Source: Streptomyces hydrogenans
GTDB lineage: Bacteria; Actinomycetota; Actinomycetes; Streptomycetales; Streptomycetaceae
NCBI RefSeq assembly: GCF_014656075.1
Contig: NZ_BNBS01000042.1
Location: 1 to 64,000 of the forward strand
Length of the DNA stretch: 64,000 nt
Direction: 5' to 3'
Under the pieces are notes generated by a model, which ran no database searches, was not told the DNA's origin, and worked only from the letters and a program-made list of their open reading frames with translations. The first letter of the stretch is position 1. Each line of letters begins with the position of its first letter. Positions 34,501-43,542 of the stretch are shown here, in pieces. A program made the position numbers and the translations under genes.

Positions 34501-34750
34501 GGCCGCCGTCGACGGGCACCAGGTGGATCTCGGGGTCGAGGCTGCGCCAGTTCGTGTAGGCGATCTGGCGGCCGTCGGGGGAGAAGCGGGGGTGCCCGGC
34601 CCGGGTGCGGTCGACGGTGAGTCGCCAGGCGCGCCCGGGGCGATGGCCCTCGGGCACGAGCGGGGCGATCCAGAGGTCGTCCTCGGCCGTGAAGCACAGC
34701 AGGTCGTCGTGGAGGTGCGGGAAGCGGAGGTAGGCCACGTCGTCACTCAC
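31445..34750 (-). CDS. Tricorn protease homologue (S41 family)
   Basis: This 1101-aa protein has the tricorn layout: a WD/beta-propeller N-terminal two-thirds (repeated FSPDG and SDG blades), a helical C1 region with the charge-relay Ser-His in LGTSHAYV, a PDZ domain (about 770-860), then the S41 C2 domain with nucleophile Ser in EATSSDGDM. It is a large cytoplasmic oligomeric peptidase that cuts proteasome products further. Length agrees with actinobacterial homologues. The start ATG 34,750 faces the TetR gene. Confidence 0.93.
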   Translation of the reverse strand: MSDDVAYLRFPHLHDDLLCFTAEDDLWIAPLVPEGHRPGRAWRLTVDRTRAGHPRFSPDGRQIAYTNWRSLDPEIHLVPVDGGHARQLTHWGSTDTRVCGWSPPDKDGRSDILAVSSQGQPFSYFSWAYTVATDGSPGGRMPWGPVCDIAVQDVEGERRTLLLTGTPPHEPAAWKRYRGGATGRLWLHGERLLPDLGGHLADPMFVAAPPGEDGYRIAFLSDHEGVGNLYSCRPDGTDLRRHTDHADFYARHASSDGRRIVYQCAGELWIAEDLGAGAAPRRLEVRLGGQRAGRRPYQVPAAQHVDALSVDETGRASAVGVRGSLYWLTHRDGPARAITDTPGVRVRLPEMLGSGGQIAYVTDAEGDDAVEIAYLPRASGDRPPRRLAAGELGRVEELVADPDGERLAIASNDGRLLLVDATEESNGEVTELIRSVNGPVRDLAFSPDGAWLTWSHPGIGRSLRSIKLVRISGPGPRTVIDVTNGRFEDENPVFTSDGRYLAFLSWRGFDPVYDVHTGDLSFPLGCRPYLVPLSSATLSPFALLPDGRPAAGGMDPADDGADSGDGTVTVEIEGLPDRVTPFPVAASKYSALAPVTGGGLVWLRWPISGALGETFANPADTSGRPTLEHFSVAKARRTELARDLDWFAVSGDGSRLVVFDEGELRAVPATEAGDGDSTVYLDLRRVLHDVDPGAEWRQSYDEAGRIVRAYFWEPGMGGVDWDAVLDQYRPLLERVASPDEFADLLREVMGELGTSHAYVTPARRNEGPPHYQRPQGLLGANLVPRDGDWVVKRILPGESSDSKARSPLAGTGIREGAALTHVDGRPVDPVAGPYPLLAGTGGTTVELTFTPAGGEGRSRRVAVVPLIDERPLRYQDWVAKRRAVVRELSGGRCGYLHIPDMGGSGWAQFNRDLRMEVSRPALIVDVRGNAGGHISELVVETLTRKIIGWDLTRNAQPVSYASNAPRGPVVALADEATSSDGDMITAAFKLLGLGPVVGQRTWGGVVGMTGRHKLGDGTQITVPMNAAWFTEWGWSVENHGVEPDVSVLRTPLDWAEGRHAQLDDAVDAALALLDAEPAASPPGYEGAPDRSRPKLPPRSSS

Positions 34751-34820
34751 CCGTTCATGCTTTCCGCGCGGAGGGGGTGCGGCAACCCGTACAGCGGAGC
34801 CGGTGTGGCCCAGGACACGT

Positions 34821-34890
34821 ACGAAACGGTTTCGTTTCGCTGGGAGGAGGGGTACCTTCGTACCGTACGAAGAGTACGAAACCGTTTCGT
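34821..34890. promoter_or_regulatory. Three palindromic operators for the TetR/MMPL locus
   Basis: The 15-bp palindrome ACGAAACNGTTTCGT occurs perfectly at 34,821-34,835 and 34,876-34,890, 55 bp apart. Between them CTTCGTAC-C-GTACGAAG (34,856-34,872) is a second perfect palindrome. All lie upstream of the TetR start and are the evident binding sites of that repressor, controlling itself and the transporter downstream. Confidence 0.8.
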
Positions 34891-34908
34891 TCGGTCCGGA
34901 GGTACGGC

Positions 34909-35481
34909 ATGGCCCGCAGCAGACTGACCCCCGAGCGGGAGTCCGAGCTGTACGCGGCCGTCCTCGACCTCCTCCGCGAGGTCGGCTACGACGCCCTCAC
35001 CATGGACGCCGTCGCCGCCCGCACCCACTCCAGCAAGGCCACCCTCTACCGCCAGTGGGGGAGCAAGCCGGAGCTGGTCGCCCGGGCCCTGCGCCACAAC
35101 AAGCCGGTCAGCCTCACCGAGATCGACACCGGCTCGCTGCGCGGCGACTTCCAGGCCCTCATGGACCTCACCGACGACTGCCAGATGGAGAAGGACACCG
35201 CGCTGATGCGGGGTCTGGCCCATGCCGTCCACGACAACCCGGACCTGCACCGGGCCCTGCGCGAGCTGCTCGTCGAACCCGAGCTGAACGGCTTCGACGA
35301 GGTCCTTGCCCGTGCGGTCCGGCGGGGCGAGATCGACCCGGACAATCCGGCGCTCAAGCTCGTCCCGCACATGCTGATCGGGGCGTTCGTCGCCCGCCCG
35401 CTGGTCGACGACCAGCCGGTCGACCGCGCCTTCCTCAGCGCCTACGTCGACGCCGTCGTGCTCCCCTCACTCGGCGTCTGA
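34909..35481 (+). CDS. TetR-family repressor
   Basis: This 190-aa protein has an N-terminal TetR HTH (about 10-56: VGYDALTMDAVAARTHSSKATLYRQW) and a helical ligand-binding C domain. ATG 34,909 has a GGAGG ribosome site; the longer frame from 34,777 would run through the operators. It lies 104 bp upstream of the MMPL transporter gene on the same strand and very likely represses it until an amphipathic ligand binds. Confidence 0.92.
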   Translation: MARSRLTPERESELYAAVLDLLREVGYDALTMDAVAARTHSSKATLYRQWGSKPELVARALRHNKPVSLTEIDTGSLRGDFQALMDLTDDCQMEKDTALMRGLAHAVHDNPDLHRALRELLVEPELNGFDEVLARAVRRGEIDPDNPALKLVPHMLIGAFVARPLVDDQPVDRAFLSAYVDAVVLPSLGV

Positions 35482-35585
35482 CCCGCCCCACCCGTAAGTC
35501 CCCTGCTCCACCTGACTGCGCACCGCTCACGCCGTCGGGCCGGCTCCCCATGCCCTGTCCCGCCCCACTATGGGAGTACGCACCC

Positions 35586-37757
35586 GTGGCCACCTTCCTG
35601 TACAAGCTGGGCCGCACCGCCTTCCGGCGCCGACGGCTCGTCGCCCTCCTCTGGGTGGCGCTCCTCGCGCTCGCCGGAGTCGGCGCCGCCACCGCGCCCG
35701 CCGCGACCTCCAGCTCCTTCTCCATCCCCGGCACCGAGGCCCAGCGCGCCTTCGACCTGCTCGAAGAGCGCTTCCCCGGCGCCGGCGCCGACGGCGCCAC
35801 CGCCCGGATCGTCTTCAAGGCACCCGACGGCGGCTCCATGAACGACGCGGCCCCCAAGGCCGTCGTCGAGGAGACCGTCGCCGCGCTGAAGTCCGGCTCG
35901 GACCAGATCGTCTCCGTCACCGACCCGTACACGGCCCAGGCCGTCTCCCGGGACGGCTCCACCGCCTACGTCTCCGTCGCCTACAAGGTCAACGGGATGG
36001 AGCTGACCGACGAGACCCGCGAGGCGCTGACCCAGGCCGGACACGCGGCGCAGGGCAAGGGCCTGACGGTCGAGGTCGGCGGCGACGCCCTCCAGACCAT
36101 GCCCGAGACCGGCGCCGGCGAGATCGTCGGCGTGGTCATCGCCGGCATCGTCCTCGTCATCACCTTCGGCTCGCTCGTCGCGGCCGGACTGCCGCTGCTC
36201 ACCGCGATCATCGGCGTCGGCATCGGCGTCTCCACGATCACCGCGCTCGCCAACGTCCTGGACCTCGGCTCCACCACCTCCACGCTCGCGATGATGATCG
36301 GCCTCGCCGTCGGCATCGACTACGCCCTCTTCATCGTCTCCCGCTACCGCTCCGAACTGGCGGACGGGCGGACCAAGGAGGAGGCCGCCGGCCGCGCCAC
36401 CGGCACCGCCGGATCGGCCGTCGTCTTCGCCGGCCTCACCGTCGTCATCGCCCTCGTCGGCCTCGCCGTCGTCAACATCCCGATGCTGACGAAGATGGGC
36501 TTCGCCGCCGCTGGCACCGTCGTCATCGCCGTCCTGATCGCCCTCACCCTGATCCCGGCGCTGCTCGGCTTCGCCGGCGACAAGGTCATCGGACGCAAGC
36601 AGCGCAAGGGCGCCCAGAACCCCGAGGAGGCCGCGAAGGCCGCGAAGCCGAACGCCGGCACCCGCTGGGCCCGCTTCGTCATCCGCCGCCCCGTCTTCGT
36701 GCTGCTCGCCGGCGTCCTCGGCCTCGGCGCCATCGCGATCCCGGCCGCCTCCCTGGAGATGGGCCTCCCGGACGACGGCGTGAAGCCGGTCTCCGCGACC
36801 GAGCGCCGCGCCTACGACCTGCTGTCCGACGGCTTCGGCCCCGGCTTCAACGGCCCGCTGCTCGTCGTCGTCGACGGCGACAAGGCCACCGCCGAGAAGA
36901 CGGTCACCACCATCAAGGGACTCGACGGCATCGCCGCCGTCACCCCGGCCACGCCCAACAAGGCCGGCGACGCCGCCATGATCACGGTGATCCCGAAGGA
37001 CCGCCCGTCCTCCGGCGCCACCGAGACCCTGGTCCACGACATCCGGGACGCCACCGGGGACGACGTCCTCGTCACCGGCGCCACCGCGATGAACATCGAC
37101 TTCTCGCAGAAGATGAACGACGCCCTGGTGCCCTACCTGGCCCTCGTCGTCGGCCTCGCCTTCGTCCTGCTGACCGTGGTCTTCCGCTCGGTCCTGGTGC
37201 CCCTGAAGGCGGCCCTCGGCTTCCTGCTCTCGGTGGTCGCCGCCCTCGGCGCCGTCGTCGCGGTCTTCCAGTGGGGCTGGCTGGGCAGCCTGTTCGGCGT
37301 CGAGCAGACCGGCCCGATCATGTCGATGATGCCGATCTTCATGGTGGGCGTCGTCTTCGGCCTCGCGATGGACTACGAGGTCTTCCTCGTCACCCGGATG
37401 CGCGAGGCGTACGTCCACGGCGAGCGGCCCGGCGAGGCGATCGTGACCGGCTTCCGGCACAGCGCCCGGGTGGTCACCGCCGCCGCGGTGATCATGATCG
37501 CGGTCTTCTCCGGCTTCATCGGCATGAGCGACCAGATGATCAAGATGATCGGCTTCGGCCTCGCCGTCGCCGTCCTCTTCGACGCCTTCGTCGTCCGCAT
37601 GGCGATCGTCCCGGCCGTCCTCGCGCTCCTCGGCCACAAGGCGTGGTGGCTGCCGAAGTGGCTGGACCGGGCGCTGCCCAACGTGGACGTGGAGGGCGAG
37701 GGGCTGGCCGCCCAGGACGCCGCCGCGGACCGGAAGCCGGACCTCGTGAAGGCGTGA
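35586..37757 (+). CDS. MMPL-family RND transporter
   Basis: This 723-aa membrane protein has the two-fold RND layout: TM1, an extracytoplasmic domain, five helices, then the same again. Family motifs GIDYALFIVSRYR and AMDYEVFLVTRMREAY mark the two pore Asp-Tyr pairs. MMPL proteins export lipids or drugs using the proton gradient. The GTG at 35,586 has GGGAG about 9 nt upstream and starts at the conserved FLYKLGRTAFRRR. It is presumably controlled by the TetR protein. Confidence 0.92.
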   Translation: MATFLYKLGRTAFRRRRLVALLWVALLALAGVGAATAPAATSSSFSIPGTEAQRAFDLLEERFPGAGADGATARIVFKAPDGGSMNDAAPKAVVEETVAALKSGSDQIVSVTDPYTAQAVSRDGSTAYVSVAYKVNGMELTDETREALTQAGHAAQGKGLTVEVGGDALQTMPETGAGEIVGVVIAGIVLVITFGSLVAAGLPLLTAIIGVGIGVSTITALANVLDLGSTTSTLAMMIGLAVGIDYALFIVSRYRSELADGRTKEEAAGRATGTAGSAVVFAGLTVVIALVGLAVVNIPMLTKMGFAAAGTVVIAVLIALTLIPALLGFAGDKVIGRKQRKGAQNPEEAAKAAKPNAGTRWARFVIRRPVFVLLAGVLGLGAIAIPAASLEMGLPDDGVKPVSATERRAYDLLSDGFGPGFNGPLLVVVDGDKATAEKTVTTIKGLDGIAAVTPATPNKAGDAAMITVIPKDRPSSGATETLVHDIRDATGDDVLVTGATAMNIDFSQKMNDALVPYLALVVGLAFVLLTVVFRSVLVPLKAALGFLLSVVAALGAVVAVFQWGWLGSLFGVEQTGPIMSMMPIFMVGVVFGLAMDYEVFLVTRMREAYVHGERPGEAIVTGFRHSARVVTAAAVIMIAVFSGFIGMSDQMIKMIGFGLAVAVLFDAFVVRMAIVPAVLALLGHKAWWLPKWLDRALPNVDVEGEGLAAQDAAADRKPDLVKA

Positions 37758-37853
37758 CGCCCCCGTAGTCCCCGGGGCGGCCCCTGAGCGGGGGGCGCGC
37801 CCCGGACCGCGCCGGGACCTGTGGGGACGGGGAGCCGACGCGGTCGTACGCCG

Positions 37854-38201
37854 TCAGCGTGTCGTGAGAGACGACGCGCCGGCGGCGTACGTGTGTTCCA
37901 GGAAGCGGGTGAGGGCGACGCTGTCGAACTGGACGACGGAGACCAGGTCCGCGCCGTGGAACTCGACCACCGTCTGGGCCCGGCCGCACGGCCACACCGC
38001 GATGTCGCCCCGGTGCGCGGGCTCGCGCAGCCCGTCCTCCAGGAGGGCGCGGGGGAAGGACCACTCGACGCCGCCGGGTAGGGCGAAGCGGACCGTGGCG
38101 GGGGAGAAGCCGGGGTCGTAGCGGAGGGCGACGGGGACGGCCCGGGCGACCGGGGCGTCACTGATCAGGCGGCCTCGGGCGTGGTCCTCGACGGCGCGCA
38201 T
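37854..38201 (-). CDS. SsgA-like sporulation/cell-division regulator
   Basis: This 115-aa protein fits the SALP family specific to sporulating actinomycetes: VPVALRYDPGFSPATVRF, VEWSFPRALLEDGL, GDIAVWPCGR and a C-terminal FLEHTYA correspond to conserved SsgA/SsgB blocks. It is shorter than the usual 130-140 residues, mostly at the ends. ATG 38,201 has a GAGGAG ribosome site. SALPs guide septum placement and peptidoglycan turnover in aerial hyphae. It is divergent from the nickel transporter operon. Confidence 0.88.
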   Translation of the reverse strand: MRAVEDHARGRLISDAPVARAVPVALRYDPGFSPATVRFALPGGVEWSFPRALLEDGLREPAHRGDIAVWPCGRAQTVVEFHGADLVSVVQFDSVALTRFLEHTYAAGASSLTTR

Positions 38202-38356
38202 CGGTGGCTCCTCAGCTGTAGCGGTCCGGTGTCCTGGAGCGGTGCGAGCCACGCTGCGGTTCGATTTGCTCCTTGATGTCGCATTCTTCCCCGCATATGC
38301 CCGGCTCACTCCCGACGTGTCCGGCCTCACATCGCCATCTTGTGATCCAGGCGCTC

Positions 38357-38373
38357 TTGCAAGTCTTTTGCAG
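38357..38373 (+). promoter_or_regulatory. Nur-type nickel box overlapping the nik promoter
   Basis: TTGCAA-GTCTT-TTGCAG matches the S. coelicolor Nur operator form tTGCaa-N5-ttGCAA at all but the last base. It ends 20 bp before the GTG start of the transporter permease, so it overlaps the promoter; its first half TTGCAA could itself be the -35. Binding of Nur with nickel would repress uptake. Confidence 0.65.
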
Positions 38374-38393
38374 CTGCGCTCATCATTCGGTAC

Positions 38394-39437
38394 GTGCATG
38401 TACCTGACGGATTCATCAACGCCCCCGTGTCCGCCGCCGCCGGCGTCGCCGCCGCAGCCGCCGTGGCGGTCAGCCTGCGGGGTGCGCGCAAGGAACTCGA
38501 CGAGAAGGTCGCCCCGCTCGCGGGCCTGGTCGCGGCCTTCGTCTTCGCCGTCCAGATGCTCAACTTCCCGGTCGCGGCCGGCACCAGCGGCCACCTCCTC
38601 GGCGGTGCGCTCGCCGCCGTCCTCGTCGGACCGTGGACCGGCGTCCTCTGCATCGCCGTCGTCCTCCTCATGCAGGGCGTCCTCTTCGCCGACGGCGGCC
38701 TCACCGCCCTCGGCGTCAACATCACCGTCATGGGCGTGGTGACCGTCGTCGTCGCCCACCTCCTCTTCCGCGGCCTGCGGCTCGTGCTGCCCCGCACCCG
38801 GGGCGGCGTCACCGCCGCGACCTTCGTCGCCGCGCTCGTCTCCGTACCGGCCTCGGCCGCCGCCTTCACCCTGATCTACGCCGTCGGCGGCACCACCGAC
38901 GTGCCGATCGGCAAGGTCCTCACCGCGATGCTCGGCGTCCACGTCCTCATCGGCGTCGGCGAGGCCGTCATCACCGCCCTCACCGTCGGCGCCGTCCTCG
39001 CCGTCCGCCCCGACCTCGTCCACGGCGCCCGCGGCCTCACCGCCCCGCTGAAGCTCCGCGTCGACGGCGAGCTGGTCGACGCCGCCCCGGCCGAGACCCC
39101 CGCCGCCGTCCCGAAGAGCCCGAAGAAGGTGTGGATCGGCGGCGTCGTCACCGCCCTCGTCCTCGCCGGCGTCGTCTCCTTCTACGCCTCCGCCAGCCCC
39201 GACGGCCTGGAGAAGGTCGCCGCCGACCAGGGCATCGACGCCAAGGCGGAGGAGTACGAGCACGCCACCGCCGACTCCCCGCTCGCCGACTACGGCGTCA
39301 GGGGCGTCGACTCCGCCCGCCTCTCCGGCGGCCTCGCCGGCGTCATCGGCGTCGGCGTCACCCTCGCCGTCGGCACCGGCGCCTTCTGGGCCGTCCGCCG
39401 CCGCCGCGCCGCCGCCGAGACCGGCGCCCGGGTCTGA
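38394..39437 (+). CDS. nikMN: ECF-type nickel/cobalt transporter permease, MN fusion
   Basis: This 347-aa membrane protein combines the M component (about 1-215) and the N component (about 240-340). It begins MHVPDG, the N-terminal signature in which His2 ligates the metal, so the GTG at 38,394 must be the start; no ribosome site precedes it, suggesting a leaderless transcript. GTSGHLLGG and VLFADGGLTALGVN are further M-subunit motifs. It is the substrate-binding component, and a Nur-type box argues for nickel over cobalt. It is followed by Q and O genes. Confidence 0.88.
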   Translation: MHVPDGFINAPVSAAAGVAAAAAVAVSLRGARKELDEKVAPLAGLVAAFVFAVQMLNFPVAAGTSGHLLGGALAAVLVGPWTGVLCIAVVLLMQGVLFADGGLTALGVNITVMGVVTVVVAHLLFRGLRLVLPRTRGGVTAATFVAALVSVPASAAAFTLIYAVGGTTDVPIGKVLTAMLGVHVLIGVGEAVITALTVGAVLAVRPDLVHGARGLTAPLKLRVDGELVDAAPAETPAAVPKSPKKVWIGGVVTALVLAGVVSFYASASPDGLEKVAADQGIDAKAEEYEHATADSPLADYGVRGVDSARLSGGLAGVIGVGVTLAVGTGAFWAVRRRRAAAETGARV

Positions 39438-39439
39438 CG

Positions 39440-40197
39440 ATGGGAGCGGGCCACGCGCACAAGCTGTACCGGCGGGGGGACTCGCCGGTGCACGGCCTGC
39501 CCCCGCACACCAAGCTCGTCGCCGTCCTCGGCTTCGTCCTGGTGGTCGTCACCACACCCCGCGAGGCCGTCTGGGCCTTCGGGCTCTACGCGGCGCTGCT
39601 CGGCGCGGTCGCCGCGCTCGCCCGCGTGCCGGCCGGCTTCCTGCTCCGCCGGCTCGTCATCGAGATCCCCTTCGTCGCCTTCGCCCTGCTCATGCCCTTC
39701 GTGGTCCCCGGCGAGCAGACCACCGTCCTCGGCGTCCCGCTGAGCATCCCCGGCCTGTGGGGCGCCTGGAACATCCTCGCCAAGGGCACCCTCGGCGTCG
39801 CCGCCTCCGTGCTCCTCGCCGCCACCACCGAGCTGCGCTCCCTGATCCTCGGCCTCCAGCGGCTCGGCCTGCCCTCGCTGCTCGTCCAGATCGCCTCCTT
39901 CATGATCCGGTACGGGGACGTCATCACCGACGAGATGCGGCGGATGTCCGTCGCCCGCCGCTCCCGCGGCTTCGAGGCGTCGGGCGTCCGGCACTGGGGC
40001 GTCCTCGCCAAGTCCGCGGGCGCGCTCTTCATCCGCTCGTACGAGCGCGGCGAGCGCGTCCACCTCGCCATGGTCAGCCGCGGCTACACCGGCACCCTGC
40101 CCGTCCTCGACGAGCGGCCCGTCGCCCGCGCCCAGTGGGCGGCGGCCCTCGCGCTGCCGCTCACCGCCCTCCCGATCTGCCTCCTCGCCCTCCTGGG

Positions 40198-40201
<4 letters not shown>
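39440..40201 (+). CDS. nikQ: ECF transporter transmembrane protein (CbiQ/NikQ type)
   Basis: This 253-aa membrane T-component has about 5 helices and the coupling motif region SVARRSRGF, where Ala-Arg-Arg residues contact the ATPase, plus the related AMVSRGYTG. It links the metal-binding MN protein to the ATPase. It starts 2 bp after the nikMN stop and overlaps the ATPase gene by 4 nt (ATGA). Confidence 0.9.
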
Positions 40202-40953
<752 letters not shown>

Positions 40954-40987
40954 GACCATGGGACCCGGTTCGTACGGAAGGACGAAG

Positions 40988-42163
40988 GTGGATCAGGTGG
41001 ACGTCCAGGTCCAGGGCACGGTGGCACCCGGCTGGGAGCCGGTCCGGGACGCGTTCCTGCGCAACTTCGAGCAGCGCGGCGAGAAGGGCGCGGCCGTCGC
41101 CGTCCACCGCGACGGCGAGAAGGTCGTCGACCTGTGGGCGGGCGCGAAGGACGCCGACGGCACCGCCCCCTGGACGGAGGGCACCGCCCAGGTCGTCCGC
41201 TCCGCCACCAAGGGCGTCGCCGCCGCCGTCCCGCTCCTCCTCCACCAGCGCGGCCGGCTCGACCTGGACGCCCCGGTGGCCACCTACTGGCCCGCCTTCA
41301 AGGCGGCCGGCAAGGACCGGGTGACGGTACGGCAGCTCCTCGCCCACCAGGCGGGCGTCCCCGTCCTCGACCGCCCCCTCACCCTCGCCGAGGCCATCGA
41401 CCTGGAGGCGTCCACCGCCGCGATCGCCGCCCAGGCCCCGGTCTGGGAGCCCGGCACCGCCCACGGCTACCACGCCCACACCTTCAGCTGGCTGCTCTCC
41501 GGCCTGGTCCACCGCGTCACCGGCCGCACCCTCGGCCGCTGGGTCGCGGAGGAACTGGCCGCCCCCCTCGGCCTGGACCTGTGGATCGGCCTCCCGGCCG
41601 CCGAGGAACACCGCGTCGGCCGCCTGGCCCCGGTCGAGGCCCCCGAGGACACCGGCGCCCTCCGCCTGCGCCCCAAGCGCTCGGTCACCGAGGCGTGGCA
41701 GGACCCCGGCTCCCTCACCCGCCGCGCCTTCGAGGTCATCACCCCGAAGCCCGACGAGAACGACCCGGCCTACCGCGCCGCCGAACTCCCCGGCTCGGCC
41801 GGAGTGGCCACCGCCCGCGCCCTCTCCCGCTTCTACGCCGCCGCCCTCGGCCCGCTGCCCGACGGCACCCCCCGCCTCTTCGCCCCCGCGACCCTCGCCC
41901 TGGCCCGCACCGAGGAATCCGCCGGCACCGACCGCGTCCTCCTCGTCGGCACCCGCTTCGGCCTCGGCCACATGCTCCACGGCTCCGCCTCCCCCCTCCT
42001 CGGCCCCACCTCCTTCGGCCACCCCGGCCGCGGCGGCTCCCTCGCCTTCGCCGACCCGGAGTCCGGCACCGCCTTCGCCTACGTCACCAACGGCATGCGG
42101 AAGACCGTCACCTCCGACCCGCGCGCCCAGGCTCTGGTGAGGGCGGTCAAGTCCCTGCTCTGA
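40988..42163 (+). CDS. Serine beta-lactamase-like hydrolase/esterase
   Basis: This protein of about 391 aa belongs to the class C beta-lactamase/esterase family (EstB-like). It has S-x-x-K in VRSATKG and a YxH-type motif in HGYHAHTFSW; HPGRGG near the C terminus corresponds to the third box. No signal peptide is visible, so a cytoplasmic esterase is likelier than a true beta-lactamase. GTG 40,988 was chosen for its GGAAGGA site; the ATG at 40,958 and GTG at 40,997 are alternatives. Its stop codon overlaps the next gene by 1 nt. Confidence 0.85.
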   Translation: MDQVDVQVQGTVAPGWEPVRDAFLRNFEQRGEKGAAVAVHRDGEKVVDLWAGAKDADGTAPWTEGTAQVVRSATKGVAAAVPLLLHQRGRLDLDAPVATYWPAFKAAGKDRVTVRQLLAHQAGVPVLDRPLTLAEAIDLEASTAAIAAQAPVWEPGTAHGYHAHTFSWLLSGLVHRVTGRTLGRWVAEELAAPLGLDLWIGLPAAEEHRVGRLAPVEAPEDTGALRLRPKRSVTEAWQDPGSLTRRAFEVITPKPDENDPAYRAAELPGSAGVATARALSRFYAAALGPLPDGTPRLFAPATLALARTEESAGTDRVLLVGTRFGLGHMLHGSASPLLGPTSFGHPGRGGSLAFADPESGTAFAYVTNGMRKTVTSDPRAQALVRAVKSLL

Positions 42164-42909
42164 TGGGGCACATGAACCGCTTCGAAGGACAGACGGCCCT
42201 GATCACCGGCGCGGGCAGCGGCATCGGCGCGGCGACCGCCCGCCGCCTGGCGGCGGAAGGCGCGCACGTCCTGGTCACGGACATCGACGAGGAGGCCGCC
42301 CGCGAGGTGGCGGCCGGCCTCCCGCACGCCACGGCGCACCGCCTCGACATCACCGACCGCGCGGGGATCGACCGGCTGATCGGCGGACTCCCCGCCCTCC
42401 ACGTCCTGGTCAACAACGCCTTCGTCCCCTTCGTCGACGACCCCGACGACAACTGGCGCCGCCAGCTCGACGGCACCCTCCTGGGCGCCGTCCACTGCTC
42501 CCGGGCCGCCCTCCCGCACCTGGCGGACACCCGGGGCGCGATCGTCGTCATCGGCTCGGTCAACGCCGAGGCCGACTTCGGCGACCACGCCTACAGCGCC
42601 GCGAAGGCGGCCCTGGGCTCCTACACCCGCACCCTGGCCGGCGAGGCCGCCCCCCTCGGCGTCCGCGTCAACCGGATCAACCCCGGTACCGTCGCCACCC
42701 CCTCCTGGTCCGGCCGCGAGAAGCAGCTCGCCGCCCTCGGCGCCCGCGCCTACCCCCTCGGCCGCGTCGGCACCCCCGAGGACATCGCCGCCGCCGTCGC
42801 CTTCCTCGCCTCCCCCGACGCCGCCTGGATCACCGGCACCACCCTCCGCGTCGACGGCGGCCTCATGGCGGTGAACCGGCACTTCCGCGAGATCCTGGGC
42901 GACGACTGA
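42163..42909 (+). CDS. Short-chain dehydrogenase/reductase
   Basis: This 248-aa SDR shows TGAGSGIG, DIDEEA after beta-2, NNAF in place of NNAG, the active-site Ser in IGSVNA and YSAAK. The C-terminal WITGTTLRVDGG is typical. The substrate is unknown. ATG 42,163 overlaps the upstream TGA by one base; ATG 42,172 is an alternative. It probably forms a two-gene unit with the esterase. Confidence 0.88.
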   Translation: MGHMNRFEGQTALITGAGSGIGAATARRLAAEGAHVLVTDIDEEAAREVAAGLPHATAHRLDITDRAGIDRLIGGLPALHVLVNNAFVPFVDDPDDNWRRQLDGTLLGAVHCSRAALPHLADTRGAIVVIGSVNAEADFGDHAYSAAKAALGSYTRTLAGEAAPLGVRVNRINPGTVATPSWSGREKQLAALGARAYPLGRVGTPEDIAAAVAFLASPDAAWITGTTLRVDGGLMAVNRHFREILGDD

Positions 42910-42973
42910 CGACACCGCTCCGACCACCGGCGCCCCCGCGCGCCGGCCTCCGGAGAAACTCCCGGCCCGGGCG

Positions 42974-42998
42974 CAACCTCGGGGGGTGCCGCACGTCT
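42974..42998 (+). promoter_or_regulatory. Putative ECF-sigma-type promoter
   Basis: CAACC (42,974-42,978) and CGTCT (42,994-42,998) are spaced as in ECF promoters (AAC about 16 nt before CGT). It would drive the secreted Ala/Pro protein gene, 56 bp downstream, and perhaps the ECF sigma gene beyond, implying autoregulation. Confidence 0.4.
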
Positions 42999-43053
42999 GG
43001 TGGGGTGAAGGCGCCCTTCAGACCCTGTCCCCTCGCCCCCTTCGGGAGAGCCC

Positions 43054-43476
43054 ATGTCCACCGCAGCCAAGCGTCGCCCCCGGATCCTCGCCGCCGTCGG
43101 CGCCGCCGTCCTCCTCCTCGGCGGCGCCTTCACCGCCCAGGCCCTCGCCGACTCGGGCCCGGCGCCGGCGGCGGCCGCGCCGAAGGCGACGGCTCCGGAC
43201 GAGGCGGCTCCGGCCCCCGCTCCGGCGGCCCCCGAGGCCGCGCCGAAGGTCGCGACGCCGGGCACGGCCTCCACCCCGGCCCCCGCCCCGGCCTCCTCCA
43301 CCCCGCCCCCGGCGCCCGCCCCCGTCTCACCCCCGGCAGCGGCACCGGCACCGGCCCGGGCCTCCACCCCGGCCTCGACCCCGGCCCCGGTCCCCGCACC
43401 GCACTCCACCCCCGCCCCGGTCGCTCCGGAGAACGCGCCCCGGGTGGTCCACCCGGGCACCGGCACCACGAAGTAG
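43054..43476 (+). CDS. Secreted Ala/Pro-rich low-complexity protein
   Basis: This 140-aa protein starts with a Sec signal (KRRPRILAAVGAAVLLLGG, then ALADS at the cleavage site) followed by about 100 residues that are almost entirely Ala, Pro, Ser and Thr. It has no folded domain. Such stretches are typical of cell-wall spacers or targets of protein O-mannosylation; a pmt gene lies at 51.5 kb. ATG 43,054 has a GGGAGAG site. Function is unknown. Confidence 0.75.
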   Translation: MSTAAKRRPRILAAVGAAVLLLGGAFTAQALADSGPAPAAAAPKATAPDEAAPAPAPAAPEAAPKVATPGTASTPAPAPASSTPPPAPAPVSPPAAAPAPARASTPASTPAPVPAPHSTPAPVAPENAPRVVHPGTGTTK

Positions 43477-43487
43477 CGCCAGGCAAG

Positions 43488-43519
43488 GGGGAGGGGCGGG
43501 CCGACGCCCGCCCCTCCCC
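43488..43519 (+). terminator. Hairpin between the Ala/Pro protein and ECF sigma genes
   Basis: A perfect 14-bp stem (43,488-43,501 with 43,506-43,519) encloses a CGAC loop, 11 bp after the stop codon. It may terminate or attenuate transcription before the sigma factor gene. Confidence 0.75.
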
Positions 43520-43542
43520 GCCGGCCCCCCGGAACGAGGCTC

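Noticed and set aside
35568..37637. Long minus-strand Asp/Gly/His-rich reading frame opposite the MMPL gene
   Set aside because: Antisense artefact of a membrane-protein gene; composition is not protein-like.
40988..42163. True antibiotic-resistance beta-lactamase
   Set aside because: The SxxK/YxH layout is of the esterase-type class C family, there is no signal peptide, and the neighbour is an SDR.
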